From: Mycobacterium sp. 852002-40037_SCH5390672
GTDB lineage: Bacteria > Actinomycetota > Actinomycetes > Mycobacteriales > Mycobacteriaceae
Length of the DNA: 64,000 bases
Direction: 5' to 3'
Assembly (NCBI RefSeq): GCF_001665875.1
Contig: NZ_LZTA01000102.1
Location: 62,001 to 126,000, forward strand
Under the pieces are notes generated by a model. The model did no database searches, was not told the DNA's origin, and worked only from the letters and a program-made list of their open reading frames with translations. Of this stretch, positions 7,424-16,037 are shown in pieces. Both the position numbers and the translations under genes were made by a program. How positions within the stretch are numbered: position 1 is the stretch's first letter; each line of letters begins with the position of its first letter.

Positions 7424-8430
7424 GAAGAGGTTCCTTTCAGGCTGCCGATCGAAAGTGAGCCGTTCTGCGCCACAGGCGTTTCCGCCGCCGGCGCTGCGGG
7501 AAGGGGCGGTGGATCATCGAGAAAGTCGAGCGTGGGCGAGAAGAACATTCCGCCGGTGACAGCCGTGGAGAAGTCGAGGATGCGGTCGGTGTTACCGGGC
7601 GGATCGCCGAGGAACATGTTGCGCAGCATCTGTTCAGTGACTTGCGGTGTGCGTGAATAGCCGATGAAGTACGTGCCGTATTCGCTCTTGCCGAGCTCGC
7701 CGAACGGCATGTTGTGCCGCACGATTTTCAGTTCGGTGCCGTCGTCGTCGGTGATCACGTTGAGGGCGATGTGGGCGTTGCCCGGCTTGACGTCGTCGTC
7801 GAGCTCGATGTCATCCAGTTTGGTGCGGCCGATCACCCGCTCCTGCTCGGTGACCGAGATCGAATTCCACGACGACATGTCGTGCACGTACTTCTGCACG
7901 TGCACGTAGCAGGAACCGGCGAAGTCGGGGTCCTCGTCGCCCACCGCGGTGGCACTGACGGCCAGCGCACCGTCCGGGTTCTCGGTGCCGTCAACGAATC
8001 CGAGCAAATCGCGGTTGTCGAAGTAGCGAAAACCATGCACCTCGTCGACCACGGTGACCGCGCCGGCCATCGATTTGAGGATCCGGTCGGCCAGCTCGAA
8101 GCAGACGTCCAAGCTCTCGGCCCTGATGTGAAACAACAGGTCCCCGGGCGTGGCGGGGGCGGTGTGCCGCGGTCCGCTCAGCTCGGTGAACCGATGCAGT
8201 TCGGCGGGGCGCGGTCCGGAGAACAAGCGGTCCCAGGCATCGGAGCCGATCGAGGCGATAGCCGACAACCGTTTCTGTGGTTCGCGGAAACCGATCGCGC
8301 GCACCAGGCCGGGAATGTCCGGCAGTGCGTCGTGCACCGCCCCCTCGCCGCCGTCGTCGATGGTCACCACCAGGAAGATCGCCGCGGGCGTCAGCGGCGC
8401 GAGGATCGGTTGTGGCTGGACGGGGGGCAC
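7420..8430 (-). CDS. DyP-type heme peroxidase, encapsulin cargo
   Basis: A dye-decolourising peroxidase of 336 residues from the chosen GTG. GFVDGTENP carries the GxxDG motif with the distal catalytic aspartate, and later histidines near ERVIGRTK provide the proximal heme ligand region. The C-terminus ends with the cargo-loading peptide SLSIGSLKG after a Pro/Ala-rich linker, which docks the enzyme inside the adjacent encapsulin. The GTG at 8430 is preferred over an upstream ATG because a TAAGGT -10 box lies 7 nt before it (leaderless start) and the protein then begins VPPVQPQPILAPLTPAA as in relatives. Confidence 0.92.
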   Translation of the reverse strand: MPPVQPQPILAPLTPAAIFLVVTIDDGGEGAVHDALPDIPGLVRAIGFREPQKRLSAIASIGSDAWDRLFSGPRPAELHRFTELSGPRHTAPATPGDLLFHIRAESLDVCFELADRILKSMAGAVTVVDEVHGFRYFDNRDLLGFVDGTENPDGALAVSATAVGDEDPDFAGSCYVHVQKYVHDMSSWNSISVTEQERVIGRTKLDDIELDDDVKPGNAHIALNVITDDDGTELKIVRHNMPFGELGKSEYGTYFIGYSRTPQVTEQMLRNMFLGDPPGNTDRILDFSTAVTGGMFFSPTLDFLDDPPPLPAAPAAETPVAQNGSLSIGSLKGTSS

Positions 8431-8437
8431 ATGGGCG

Positions 8438-8443
8438 ACCTTA
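8438..8443 (-). promoter_or_regulatory. -10 box of the leaderless DyP-encapsulin operon
   Basis: TAAGGT on the minus strand, separated from the GTG at 8430 by CGCCCAT (7 nt). Confidence 0.5.
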
Positions 8444-8507
8444 GCAAGGAGCCGCGCTATCAGGCCCAGCGTGAACTGCGCCGTCACCGGCAGCCATGAT
8501 GGTGAAT

Positions 8508-9767
8508 ATGTCGGCCAGCGCCGCAGGCCTCTGCGAATTCATCGACGCCTCCCCGTCGCCGTTCCATGTCTGCGCCACCGTGGCGGGCCGGCTGCTTGCC
8601 TCCGGGTACACCGAACTCCGCGAATCCGACCCGTGGCCCGCTCAACCGGGCCGCTACTTCACCGTTCGTGCCGGCTCGCTGGTCGCATGGAACAGCGTCG
8701 AGTCCAGCGGCCCATTCCGGATTGTCGGCGCGCACACCGACAGTCCCAATCTGCGAGTCAAGCAGCATCCCGACCGGGCGGTCGCGGGCTGGCGGGTGGT
8801 CGCGCTGGAGCCGTACGGGGGAGCCTGGCTCAATTCGTGGCTGGACCGCGACCTGGGGATCAGCGGCAGGTTGTCGGTACGTGATGGCAGCGGTGTCGAC
8901 CATCGGCTGGTCCGGATCGACGAGCCGATCATGCGGGTGCCGCAGTTGGCCATCCATCTGGCCGAGGACCGTAAGTCGCTGACCCTGGACCCGCAGCGAC
9001 ACGTCAATGCGGTGTGGGGAGTCGGGGAGACAGCGCGGTCATTCGTCGAATACGTCGCAGATCGTGCCGGAGTGGCGGCAACCGACGTGCTGGCCGCCGA
9101 TCTGATGACCCACGACTTGACTCCCTCGTCGGTGATCGGCGCCGACGCCAGCCTGCTGAGTGCACCTCGGCTGGACAACCAGGCCAGTTGCTATGCGGGG
9201 CTGGAGGCACTGCTGGCCCTGGAACAGGCCCCGGCCTATCTGCCGGTGTTGGTGCTCTTCGATCACGAAGAGGTCGGGTCGTCGTCGGACCACGGCGCGC
9301 AATCCGACCTATTGGGCACCGTGCTGGAGCGAATTGTGCTGGCGGCGGGCGGTAGTCGCGAGGACTACTTGCGTCGGCTGCCGGCGTCGTTGCTGGCCTC
9401 GGCGGACATGGCGCACGCCACTCATCCCAACTACCCGGAGCGGCACGAGCCCGGCCACCCGATCGCGGTCAACGCCGGGCCCGTGCTCAAGGTGCACCCG
9501 AATCTGCGCTATGCCACCGATGGTCGCACCGCCGCGGCGTTCGCGCTCGCCTGTCAGCAGGCCGGAGTGGCACTGCAGCGCTACGAACACCGCGCCGACC
9601 TGCCGTGCGGATCGACGATCGGACCGTTGACCTCCGCGCGTACGGGCATCCCCACCGTCGACGTCGGCGCCGCGCAGCTGGCGATGCACTCCGCACGCGA
9701 GTTGATGGGCGCGCAGGACGTGGCCGCCTATTCGGCCGCGATGCACGCGTTCCTTTCCCCCAAGTAG
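8508..9767 (+). CDS. pepC: M18 family aminopeptidase
   Basis: About 419 residues, matching aspartyl aminopeptidase-type M18 enzymes, which remove N-terminal (acidic) residues and need two metals. Metal and catalytic motifs are visible: GAHTDSPNLR (His and Asp), LFDHEEVGS (Asp, Glu-Glu) and QLAMHSARE (His). SPSPFHV near the N-terminus is the family entry motif. The second in-frame ATG is used because the protein then begins MSASAAGLCEFIDAS; the upstream ATG at 8496 would add four residues. The gene diverges from the DyP-encapsulin operon and is followed by a separately promoted VOC gene. Confidence 0.9.
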   Translation: MSASAAGLCEFIDASPSPFHVCATVAGRLLASGYTELRESDPWPAQPGRYFTVRAGSLVAWNSVESSGPFRIVGAHTDSPNLRVKQHPDRAVAGWRVVALEPYGGAWLNSWLDRDLGISGRLSVRDGSGVDHRLVRIDEPIMRVPQLAIHLAEDRKSLTLDPQRHVNAVWGVGETARSFVEYVADRAGVAATDVLAADLMTHDLTPSSVIGADASLLSAPRLDNQASCYAGLEALLALEQAPAYLPVLVLFDHEEVGSSSDHGAQSDLLGTVLERIVLAAGGSREDYLRRLPASLLASADMAHATHPNYPERHEPGHPIAVNAGPVLKVHPNLRYATDGRTAAAFALACQQAGVALQRYEHRADLPCGSTIGPLTSARTGIPTVDVGAAQLAMHSARELMGAQDVAAYSAAMHAFLSPK

Positions 9768-9772
9768 CGGCA

Positions 9773-9778
9773 TAAGGT
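9773..9778 (+). promoter_or_regulatory. -10 box of the leaderless VOC gene
   Basis: TAAGGT followed by CGGCCGT (7 nt) and the ATG at 9786. Confidence 0.5.
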
Positions 9779-9785
9779 CGGCCGT

Positions 9786-10133
9786 ATGGCGCTCAACCTG
9801 GAGATGGTGACCTTCGACTGCGCCGACCCCGCGAAGCTGGCCGGCTGGTGGGCCGAGCAGTTCGGCGGGACGACGCACGAGGTGCTCGCCGACGAGTTCA
9901 CCGCGGTGGTCTTCGGCGAAGGGCTGCGGCTCGGGTTCCAGAAGGTGCCTGATCTCACTCCCGGGAAGAACCGCGTGCACCTCGATCTGAGCGCGGCCGA
10001 CGTCGACGCCGAAGTGTCGCGGCTGACGGCGGCCGGAGCGACCGAGGTCAGCCGGCACCAGGTCGGCGACAGCTTCCGCTGGGTGGTGCTGACCGACCCC
10101 GAGGGCAACGTGTTCTGCGTCGTGCGTCAGTAG
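9786..10133 (+). CDS. VOC (glyoxalase/bleomycin-resistance) superfamily protein
   Basis: A 115-residue single VOC unit of two beta-alpha-beta-beta-beta halves. ALNLEMVTFDCADPAKLAGWWAEQF opens the fold and VVLTDPEGNVFCVV ends it, both typical of the glyoxalase-like domain found as stand-alone proteins in actinobacteria. Metal ligands of true glyoxalases are not all evident, so a catalytic role is not claimed. Transcribed separately from pepC through its own leaderless promoter. It corresponds in position to Rv0801. Confidence 0.85.
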   Translation: MALNLEMVTFDCADPAKLAGWWAEQFGGTTHEVLADEFTAVVFGEGLRLGFQKVPDLTPGKNRVHLDLSAADVDAEVSRLTAAGATEVSRHQVGDSFRWVVLTDPEGNVFCVVRQ

Positions 10134-10147
10134 CCGTAGCTGACAGC

Positions 10148-10567
10148 TCAGCCCTGGCCCACGAAAAGGGGGTCGTAGCGGATGACGTTTTCGATGACTA
10201 TCCCGTTCCGGGTGCGAACCCGGTCGATGCCCCGGATCCGGAAGGGTCCGTTTGGGCCGTTGCCCTGACCGACGTAGTGCAAGAACACAAGTTCCTCGCC
10301 CGCGGCGGCACCGGGCACGGTAGCGCTGTCGATCACCTCAAGACGCAAATCCGGTGCGGCCTCGAGCAATTCGGCGATTTTCGCCGAGTATGCCTTGATC
10401 CCCCGCACCGGCTCCGGATCGCCGGGCCAGAAGCCGACGATGTCCTCGGCGAGGATGTCGAAACCGCGCGACATGGTGGGCGCGGCCCAGAATGCCGCGA
10501 ACACCTCGGCGCTGAACTTCGGGACATCTGAGTCGCTATGGGCTGGAGCGGATTGAATGTCGGTCAT
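10148..10567 (-). CDS. SnoaL/NTF2-like protein
   Basis: A 139-residue protein with the cone-shaped NTF2-like pattern: FSAEVFAAFWAAP helix, then FWPGDPEPVRGIKAYSAKIAEL, PDLRLEVIDS, GEELVFLHYVGQG and a final PFRIRGIDRVRTRNGIVIENVIRYD strand pair. The family includes ketosteroid isomerase-like enzymes and polyketide cyclases, but also non-enzymatic binding proteins; no decisive catalytic dyad is seen. The ATG at 10567 is chosen because the longer frame adds a Cys/Arg-rich stretch unlike the family. It diverges from the MmyB-type regulator next door and may be its target. Confidence 0.75.
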   Translation of the reverse strand: MTDIQSAPAHSDSDVPKFSAEVFAAFWAAPTMSRGFDILAEDIVGFWPGDPEPVRGIKAYSAKIAELLEAAPDLRLEVIDSATVPGAAAGEELVFLHYVGQGNGPNGPFRIRGIDRVRTRNGIVIENVIRYDPLFVGQG

Positions 10568-10681
10568 CGTGCCTCCTTGCGTCGGGCGCTTCCGATCGAG
10601 CGCGTCGCAGCAAGCGTGTCGCCATGCCACGCGGCGACACAATTACCTCCGAGGTCATCGCCATCAGTGCACAAGCGTGGC

Positions 10682-10687
10682 TACCGT
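10682..10687 (+). promoter_or_regulatory. -10 box of the leaderless XRE regulator
   Basis: TACCGT, 6 nt before the GTG at 10694. It supports that start over GTG 10667. Confidence 0.4.
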
Positions 10688-10693
10688 TGGCTG

Positions 10694-11482
10694 GTGAGCC
10701 ACGCGGCGGTTGGTGAGTTGTTGCGCGAATGGCGGGCGCGCCGACGGGTGAGTCAGCTCGATCTGTCGCTGAGTGTTGGCGTATCGGCGCGGCATCTGAG
10801 CTTCATCGAGACGGGACGCTCGCGCCCCAGTCCGGAAATGGTGCTCACCCTCGCTGACGGCCTCGATATGCCGCTGCGGGAACGCAACGCGCTGCTGCTC
10901 GCCGCCGGCTTTGCGCCGCGCTATCAATCGCGCCCGCTCGAGGATGCCGCCCTCTCCCCGGCTCGGGACGCGGTGCAGCGCCTGCTCGATGCGCACGACC
11001 CGTACCCGGGCATCGTCATCGATCGGTACTGGAACATCGTGGGGACCAATGCCGCGGCCTCCGCGCTGACCGCCGGCCTGCCCGGGCAGCTGCTGGGCCC
11101 CCCGCCCAATGTCTACCGGTTGTCCCTGCACCCGGACGGCCTCGCTGGGCGGACCCTGAATTTCGCCGAGTGGGCGGGCTACCTGCTGCAGCAGCTGCAG
11201 CGCACGATTGCGCTCACCGGCGACCCGGTATTGGCGGCGCTCGACGAGGAGGTGCGCGGCTACCCGGGGGTCGCGGCCGCGGCCAAAGCGCTGGGCGCGC
11301 CCGCCGAAAGCGCGTCGCTGCTGATTCCGTTCATTCTCGACATCGGCCAGGGCCGACGGCTGTCGATGTTCACGACGCTGACGACCTTCGGTACACCGCT
11401 TGACGTCACCCTGGCCGAACTGGCCGTCGAATTGTTCTACCCAGCCGACGCCGAAAGCGCGGACTTACTCCGCGGCGGATAG
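10694..11482 (+). CDS. XRE family regulator with MmyB-like ligand-binding domain
   Basis: A 262-residue regulator. Residues 8-62 form an XRE helix-turn-helix (LLREWRARRRVSQLDLSL, then GVSARHLSFIETGRS and PSPEMVLTLADGLDMPLRERNALLLAAGF). The remainder is the PAS-like MmyB domain, with DRYWNIVGTNAAASAL, LNFAEWAGYLL and the conserved close TTFGTPLDVTLAELAVELFYPADAES. MmyB-type proteins bind fatty-acid-like ligands in their PAS-like pocket. Upstream and divergent lies an SnoaL-like gene. The signal it senses is not predictable from sequence. Confidence 0.88.
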   Translation: MSHAAVGELLREWRARRRVSQLDLSLSVGVSARHLSFIETGRSRPSPEMVLTLADGLDMPLRERNALLLAAGFAPRYQSRPLEDAALSPARDAVQRLLDAHDPYPGIVIDRYWNIVGTNAAASALTAGLPGQLLGPPPNVYRLSLHPDGLAGRTLNFAEWAGYLLQQLQRTIALTGDPVLAALDEEVRGYPGVAAAAKALGAPAESASLLIPFILDIGQGRRLSMFTTLTTFGTPLDVTLAELAVELFYPADAESADLLRGG

Positions 11483-11501
11483 GTCTTGCGCAGTTGCATT
11501 G

Positions 11502-11723
11502 CTAGAGCCGTTTGGCCAGCAGCCGCTCTGCCATTTCGGCGCCTTTGCGGCTATCCGATTGTGCTTTGCGGAACAGCTCGGCCAGGTCCTTGTCTCCGGC
11601 GCGCTCGGCGTCCTGGATGTAGGTCTCGAGCCGCAACACATTGTCGAGGCACTTTTCGGTGTACCAAATCAGGTTGTAGTTCTTGTCTTTGGTGCCGGTG
11701 ACTTGTCCGGTTTCGACTGTCAT
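11502..11723 (-). CDS. Conserved small hypothetical protein, 73 residues
   Basis: Begins MTVETGQVTGTKDKNYNLIWYTEKCLDN and is then largely helical and highly charged (LRLETYIQDAERAGDKDLAELFRKAQSDSRKGAEMAERLL). One cysteine at about residue 30, no membrane segment or signal peptide. A GGAGGAC Shine-Dalgarno 6 nt before the ATG supports a genuine gene. The YNLIWYTEKCLDNVLRLETYIQDAE pattern suggests a small helical-bundle protein that may dimerise. Function unknown. It converges on the XRE regulator and diverges from purL. Confidence 0.75.
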   Translation of the reverse strand: MTVETGQVTGTKDKNYNLIWYTEKCLDNVLRLETYIQDAERAGDKDLAELFRKAQSDSRKGAEMAERLLAKRL

Positions 11724-11837
11724 TTTCGTCCTCCGTTTGTCGCTCTGCGGACCCTGTGCGGCTACCCGCCGACCTCAGCCGCAAAACGTTCGCCACCAGC
11801 GTCAGGGCGGCGAGAGCGCCGCCACGCCGCCCAGCCC

Positions 11838-11843
11838 TAGACT
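11838..11843 (+). promoter_or_regulatory. -10 box of leaderless purL
   Basis: TAGACT, then GTCTGGC (7 nt), then the GTG at 11851. Confidence 0.55.
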
Positions 11844-11850
11844 GTCTGGC

Positions 11851-14148
11851 GTGACTGTCTCCGGGACGAGTGCGCGCACCCAGGCCATCGACACCGTCGA
11901 GCACGCCGCCACCACTTCCGACGAGCCGCAGCCCTTCGCCGAGCTGGGCCTCAAAGACGACGAGTACCAGCGCATCCGCGAGATCCTCGGCCGTCGCCCC
12001 ACCGACACCGAGCTGGCGATGTACTCGGTGATGTGGAGCGAGCACTGCTCCTACAAGTCGTCCAAGGTGCACCTGCGCTACTTCGGCGAGACCACCACAG
12101 ACGAGATGCGCACCGGCATGCTGGCCGGCATCGGTGAGAACGCCGGCGTCGTCGACATCGGCGACGGCTGGGCGGTCACCTTCAAAGTCGAGTCGCACAA
12201 CCACCCGTCCTACGTCGAGCCCTACCAGGGCGCGGCCACCGGGGTCGGCGGGATCGTCCGCGACATCATGGCGATGGGCGCGCGGCCGGTCGCGGTGATG
12301 GACCAGCTTCGGTTCGGCGCGGCCGACGCTCCCGACACCCGCCGGGTGGTCGACGGCGTGGTCCGCGGCATCGGCGGCTACGGCAACTCGTTGGGCTTGC
12401 CCAACATCGGCGGCGAGACGGTCTTCGATGCCTGTTACGCCGGCAACCCGTTGGTGAACGCCATGTGCGTCGGCGTCTTACGCCAGGAGGACCTGCATCT
12501 GGCCTTCGCCTCGGGCGCCGGCAACAAGATCATCCTGTTCGGAGCCCGCACCGGGCTGGACGGTATCGGCGGGGTGTCGGTGCTGGCTTCGGACACCTTC
12601 GACGCCGAGAACTCGCGCAAGAAGCTGCCTTCGGTTCAGGTGGGCGACCCGTTCATGGAGAAGGTGCTCATCGAGTGCTGCCTCGAGCTGTACGCCGGTC
12701 ACCTGGTGGTCGGCATCCAGGACCTGGGCGGCGCCGGATTGTCCTGCGCTACTTCGGAATTGGCCTCAGCCGGGGACGGCGGGATGGCGATCCAGCTCGA
12801 CACCGTGCCGTTGCGCACCACCGCCATGACGCCCGCGGAGATCCTCTGCAGCGAGTCGCAGGAGCGGATGTGCGCGGTGGTCACCCCGGAGAACGTCGAC
12901 GCCTTCTTGGCGGTGTGCCGCAAGTGGGACGTGCTGGCCACGGTGATCGGCGAGGTCACCGATGGCGACCGGTTGCGGATCACCTGGCACGGGCAGACGG
13001 TCGTCGATGTCCCGCCGCGCACCGTCGCCCACGAAGGCCCGGTCTATCAGCGTCCGGTCGCCCGCCCCGAAACGCAGGACGCCCTGAACGCGGACAGCTC
13101 GGCGCGGCTGCCACGACCTGCCACCGGTGCCCAACTGCGCGCCACTTTGCTTGCGCTGCTGGGCAGTCCGCATCTGTGCAGTCGCGCGTTCATCACAGAG
13201 CAGTACGACAGATACGTGCGGGGCAATACCGTGCTGGCCGAGCACGCCGACGGCGGCGTGCTGCGTGTCGACGAATCCACCGGCCGCGGCATCGCCTTGT
13301 CGACCGACGCGTCCGGCCGCTACACCAAGCTGGATCCCTACGCGGGTGCCCAGCTCGCCCTGGCCGAGGCCTACCGCAACGTCGCCGTCACCGGAGCGGC
13401 CCCGGTCGCGGTGACCAACTGCCTGAACTTCGGTTCGCCCGAAGACCCCGGAGTGATGTGGCAGTTCTCGCAGGCGGTCCGGGGCCTGGCCGACGGCTGT
13501 GTGGCCCTGGGGATTCCGGTCACGGGCGGCAACGTCAGCTTCTATAACCAAACCGGATCCACGGCGATCCTGCCCACACCGGTGGTAGGGGTGCTCGGCG
13601 TGATTGACGATGTCGGCCGGCGCATCCCCACCGGTCTGGGCACCGAGCCCGGGGAAACCCTGATGCTGCTTGGCGATACGCGCGACGAGTTCGACGGATC
13701 GATCTGGGCGCAGGTGACCGCCGACCATCTGGGCGGCCTGCCGCCCAAGGTCGATCTGGAGCGCGAAAAGCTGCTGGGCGAGGTGTTGCGTTCGGCATCG
13801 CGCGACGGCCTGGTGTCCGCGGCACACGACCTTTCCGAAGGCGGACTCGCACAGGCCGTCGTCGAAGCCGCCCTGGCCGGTGAATCCGGTTGTCGCATCG
13901 TGCTTCCCGAGGATGCCGATCCGTTCGTAATGTTGTTCTCCGAGTCGGCGGGCCGCGTGCTGGTGGCGGTGCCGCGCACCGAAGAGAGCCGGTTCCGTTC
14001 GATGTGCGAGGCGCGGGGACTTCCGGCGCAGCGCATCGGCGTCGTCGACCAGGCATCGGACGCGGTGGAGGTCCAGGGCCTGTTCACGGTTCCCCTGGCC
14101 GAACTGCGTGAGACCTCCGAGGCGGTACTGCCGCGGCTCTTCGGATGA
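11851..14148 (+). CDS. purL: Phosphoribosylformylglycinamidine synthase subunit PurL
   Basis: A 765-residue small-type PurL that works with separate PurS and PurQ, not in this window. It converts FGAR plus ATP and glutamine-derived ammonia to FGAM, step 4 of purine synthesis. Visible motifs: MWSEHCSYKSSK (substrate and ATP region), KVESHNHPSYVEP, GGIVRDI, and in the second half DPGVMWQF and AHDLSEGGLAQAVVEAAL, reflecting the internal duplication of PurM-like halves. The GTG at 11851 is chosen over an upstream in-frame ATG because a TAGACT -10 box ends 7 nt before it and the longer frame would overlap the 73-residue gene. Confidence 0.96.
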   Translation: MTVSGTSARTQAIDTVEHAATTSDEPQPFAELGLKDDEYQRIREILGRRPTDTELAMYSVMWSEHCSYKSSKVHLRYFGETTTDEMRTGMLAGIGENAGVVDIGDGWAVTFKVESHNHPSYVEPYQGAATGVGGIVRDIMAMGARPVAVMDQLRFGAADAPDTRRVVDGVVRGIGGYGNSLGLPNIGGETVFDACYAGNPLVNAMCVGVLRQEDLHLAFASGAGNKIILFGARTGLDGIGGVSVLASDTFDAENSRKKLPSVQVGDPFMEKVLIECCLELYAGHLVVGIQDLGGAGLSCATSELASAGDGGMAIQLDTVPLRTTAMTPAEILCSESQERMCAVVTPENVDAFLAVCRKWDVLATVIGEVTDGDRLRITWHGQTVVDVPPRTVAHEGPVYQRPVARPETQDALNADSSARLPRPATGAQLRATLLALLGSPHLCSRAFITEQYDRYVRGNTVLAEHADGGVLRVDESTGRGIALSTDASGRYTKLDPYAGAQLALAEAYRNVAVTGAAPVAVTNCLNFGSPEDPGVMWQFSQAVRGLADGCVALGIPVTGGNVSFYNQTGSTAILPTPVVGVLGVIDDVGRRIPTGLGTEPGETLMLLGDTRDEFDGSIWAQVTADHLGGLPPKVDLEREKLLGEVLRSASRDGLVSAAHDLSEGGLAQAVVEAALAGESGCRIVLPEDADPFVMLFSESAGRVLVAVPRTEESRFRSMCEARGLPAQRIGVVDQASDAVEVQGLFTVPLAELRETSEAVLPRLFG

Positions 14149-14167
14149 GTGCCCGCAGCGAATTCTG

Positions 14168-14800
14168 ATGTCTGCCGGGCATTTCCGTCGGTCCGGTGCG
14201 CTGTCTTTGGCCGCCGCCCTGGTCGGCTGGAGCTTCGTCAGTCCTCGATTGCCGGCCTCGTGGCGGGCGGTGCTGCAGGCCGGCGTGGGCAGCCTGCTCG
14301 TGCTGATGACGCGGGCGCCGCTGGGATTGCGCGCACCCCGGCTACGGGCGGGCTTGCGGCTGGGGTCATTGGTCGCGGTTCCGGCGGCGGGCACGGCAGT
14401 TGCGACCGCCCTGCTGCCGCCGGTGCGCCGATCGATGGCCGAGCGCGAGCCGCCCGCGACGGCGCCGGACTGGCTGCTGCTGCGGATACCCCTGGGCACC
14501 GTGTGGTCGGAGGAGTCCGCCTTTCGCGGGGCGTTGGCCACCGCCGGCTCCGCCGCCTTCGGCGAACGCGGCGGACGGTTGCTGCAGGCCAGCGCTTTTG
14601 GCCTCTCGCACATCGCCGATGCGCGCGCGACGGGGGAGCCAGTGGCCGCCACCGTGCTGGTCACCGGAATCGCGGGCTGGCTCTTCGGTTGGCTGGCCGA
14701 CCGTTCCGGCAGCCTGGCCGCACCCATGCTGGCGCACCTGGCCCTCAACGAAGCCGGGGCGATCGCCGTGCTGGCGGTGAAGGCGTCGAACCGCCGATAG
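14168..14800 (+). CDS. CPBP family intramembrane glutamic-type metalloprotease
   Basis: A 210-residue membrane protein with several hydrophobic helices (SLAAALVGWSFV, GVGSLLVLM, LGSLVAVPAAGTAVATALL, ATVLVTGIAGWLFGWLAD). The three CPBP (CAAX protease and bacteriocin-processing) motifs are visible: EESAFRGAL with the Glu-Glu-x3-Arg, FGLSHIADA with a histidine, and AHLALNEAG with His and Asn. Members cleave membrane-embedded peptides or process prenylated or immunity substrates; the substrate here is unknown. Starts 20 bp after purL ends and may share its transcript. Position matches Rv0804. Confidence 0.82.
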   Translation: MSAGHFRRSGALSLAAALVGWSFVSPRLPASWRAVLQAGVGSLLVLMTRAPLGLRAPRLRAGLRLGSLVAVPAAGTAVATALLPPVRRSMAEREPPATAPDWLLLRIPLGTVWSEESAFRGALATAGSAAFGERGGRLLQASAFGLSHIADARATGEPVAATVLVTGIAGWLFGWLADRSGSLAAPMLAHLALNEAGAIAVLAVKASNRR

Positions 14801-14803
14801 TCG

Positions 14804-16018
14804 TCAGGGGTTGATGGTGTAGTCACCCAGTTGGCGGCCCCACACGAAATCGACCGCGAGCGGCGAGCCGAGTTCGAAGTGGTTGTAGGGAGCGATGCTC
14901 GCGCCGGTGTCCATCACCAGGAAGGGAGCGGGCCACAGTTCTCGGGTGATCTTCTGCCAACAGCCCGCCCGTCCGCCGGGGCCACCCGTGGCGTTGGTGC
15001 GCGGCAGGTTCTCCGGCCAGATGTAGGGGTTGGGGGCGCCCGCGATGGCGCCCGAGGCGTGGGCGCCCAGCGAGTAGCCGTTGTCGCCCAACGCGTTGTG
15101 GATTCTCGGCGCCACTTCATCGAAATTATGGATGGTGCAATAAATTTCGGGACTGTACTCGTCCAGCAGCTGGCTGCTGGGAACCAGGTCGGTGGCGCCA
15201 CGGACGAAGAAGGGTCCGCTGCGGCCAAAGACGTCGGCGCCGGCGTCGCCCAATCCGGCGGCCGCCAGCAGCGCGGCATCCAGGTCGCGCTGCTGGGAGT
15301 TGAGGGTGCGCGCGGCGGTCACCGCGTGGTCGAGTGCGTGCCACAGGTCGGGTGAGGCGTGTGTGTAGGTATCGCCCAGGGCCGCCAACCGCTGAATGTC
15401 GTTGCGCAGGGTGGGCATCCGCGGGTTGAGGTCGTCGAGGACGGCGTTGCCGTTGGCGAGCGAAGCACCGAACTTTTCACCCAGTCCGGTCAGCGCCTGG
15501 GCGGCCGCGCTGAGCGTGAGGTTCACCTTGACCGGATCGACCTTCTCGGCGATCGAGGTGAGCGTCTCGAAGAGGGTGTTGAACTCGGTGGTCACGGACG
15601 TCGCATCGATCACGATTGAGGGTGTGATCGATTGGGCCGCAGGGTTCTTCGGTGTGCTCAGCGCGACATATTTGTTGCCGAACACGGTGGTCGCCTTGAT
15701 GGTGGCCGCCACGTTGGCCGGAATCCGGTTGACGTATTTCGGGGTGATGTCCAGGACTATCGCGGCGGCCGGCTTGCCGTCATGCGTGGTCTCCGAAATG
15801 CTCGACACCCGGCCGACCTGCACCCCGTTGTAGGTGACCTTGGAGCCGGGATCCATCACCAGGCCCGCCCTGGCCGCCACCATCGTCAGCTTCGTGCTCG
15901 GCGTGAGGTCGCCCCGAAATTGCAGGTACAGGAGCAACCCGATCAATCCAATGACCACAATCGTCACCATGCCGGCGGTCTTGTACGGCGGCCGCGTCCT
16001 TGAGCGACGGGGCTCCAT
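14804..16018 (-). CDS. Orphan MCE-family (Mce/MlaD) secreted or membrane-anchored protein
   Basis: A 404-residue protein with an Arg-rich start, a single transmembrane helix at about residues 17-33 (MVTIVVIGLIGLLLYLQF), an MCE/MlaD domain at about 38-115 (LTMVAARAGLVMDPGSKVTYNGVQVGRV and IPANVAATIKATTVFGNKYVAL), a long helical region and a C-terminal domain like Mce1A. MceA-F proteins form periplasmic lipid-transport tunnels with YrbE permeases. Here no yrbE or other mce genes flank it, so it is a lone copy that must either join another system or act alone. It ends 3 bp from the CPBP protease and diverges from the sterol-carrier-like gene. Confidence 0.88.
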   Translation of the reverse strand: MEPRRSRTRPPYKTAGMVTIVVIGLIGLLLYLQFRGDLTPSTKLTMVAARAGLVMDPGSKVTYNGVQVGRVSSISETTHDGKPAAAIVLDITPKYVNRIPANVAATIKATTVFGNKYVALSTPKNPAAQSITPSIVIDATSVTTEFNTLFETLTSIAEKVDPVKVNLTLSAAAQALTGLGEKFGASLANGNAVLDDLNPRMPTLRNDIQRLAALGDTYTHASPDLWHALDHAVTAARTLNSQQRDLDAALLAAAGLGDAGADVFGRSGPFFVRGATDLVPSSQLLDEYSPEIYCTIHNFDEVAPRIHNALGDNGYSLGAHASGAIAGAPNPYIWPENLPRTNATGGPGGRAGCWQKITRELWPAPFLVMDTGASIAPYNHFELGSPLAVDFVWGRQLGDYTINP

Positions 16019-16037
16019 GATTTTGAGACCCTAGGGT

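Noticed and set aside
12766..14826. A 686-codon minus-strand frame opposite purL
   Set aside because: purL is unambiguous on the plus strand; the opposite frame is a long GC-driven shadow.
4066..14842. A shared 16-mer CCCAGTTGGCGGCCCC at 4066 and about 14826
   Set aside because: One copy is inside the mce coding sequence and flanks do not match, so coincidence in a high-GC genome is likely.
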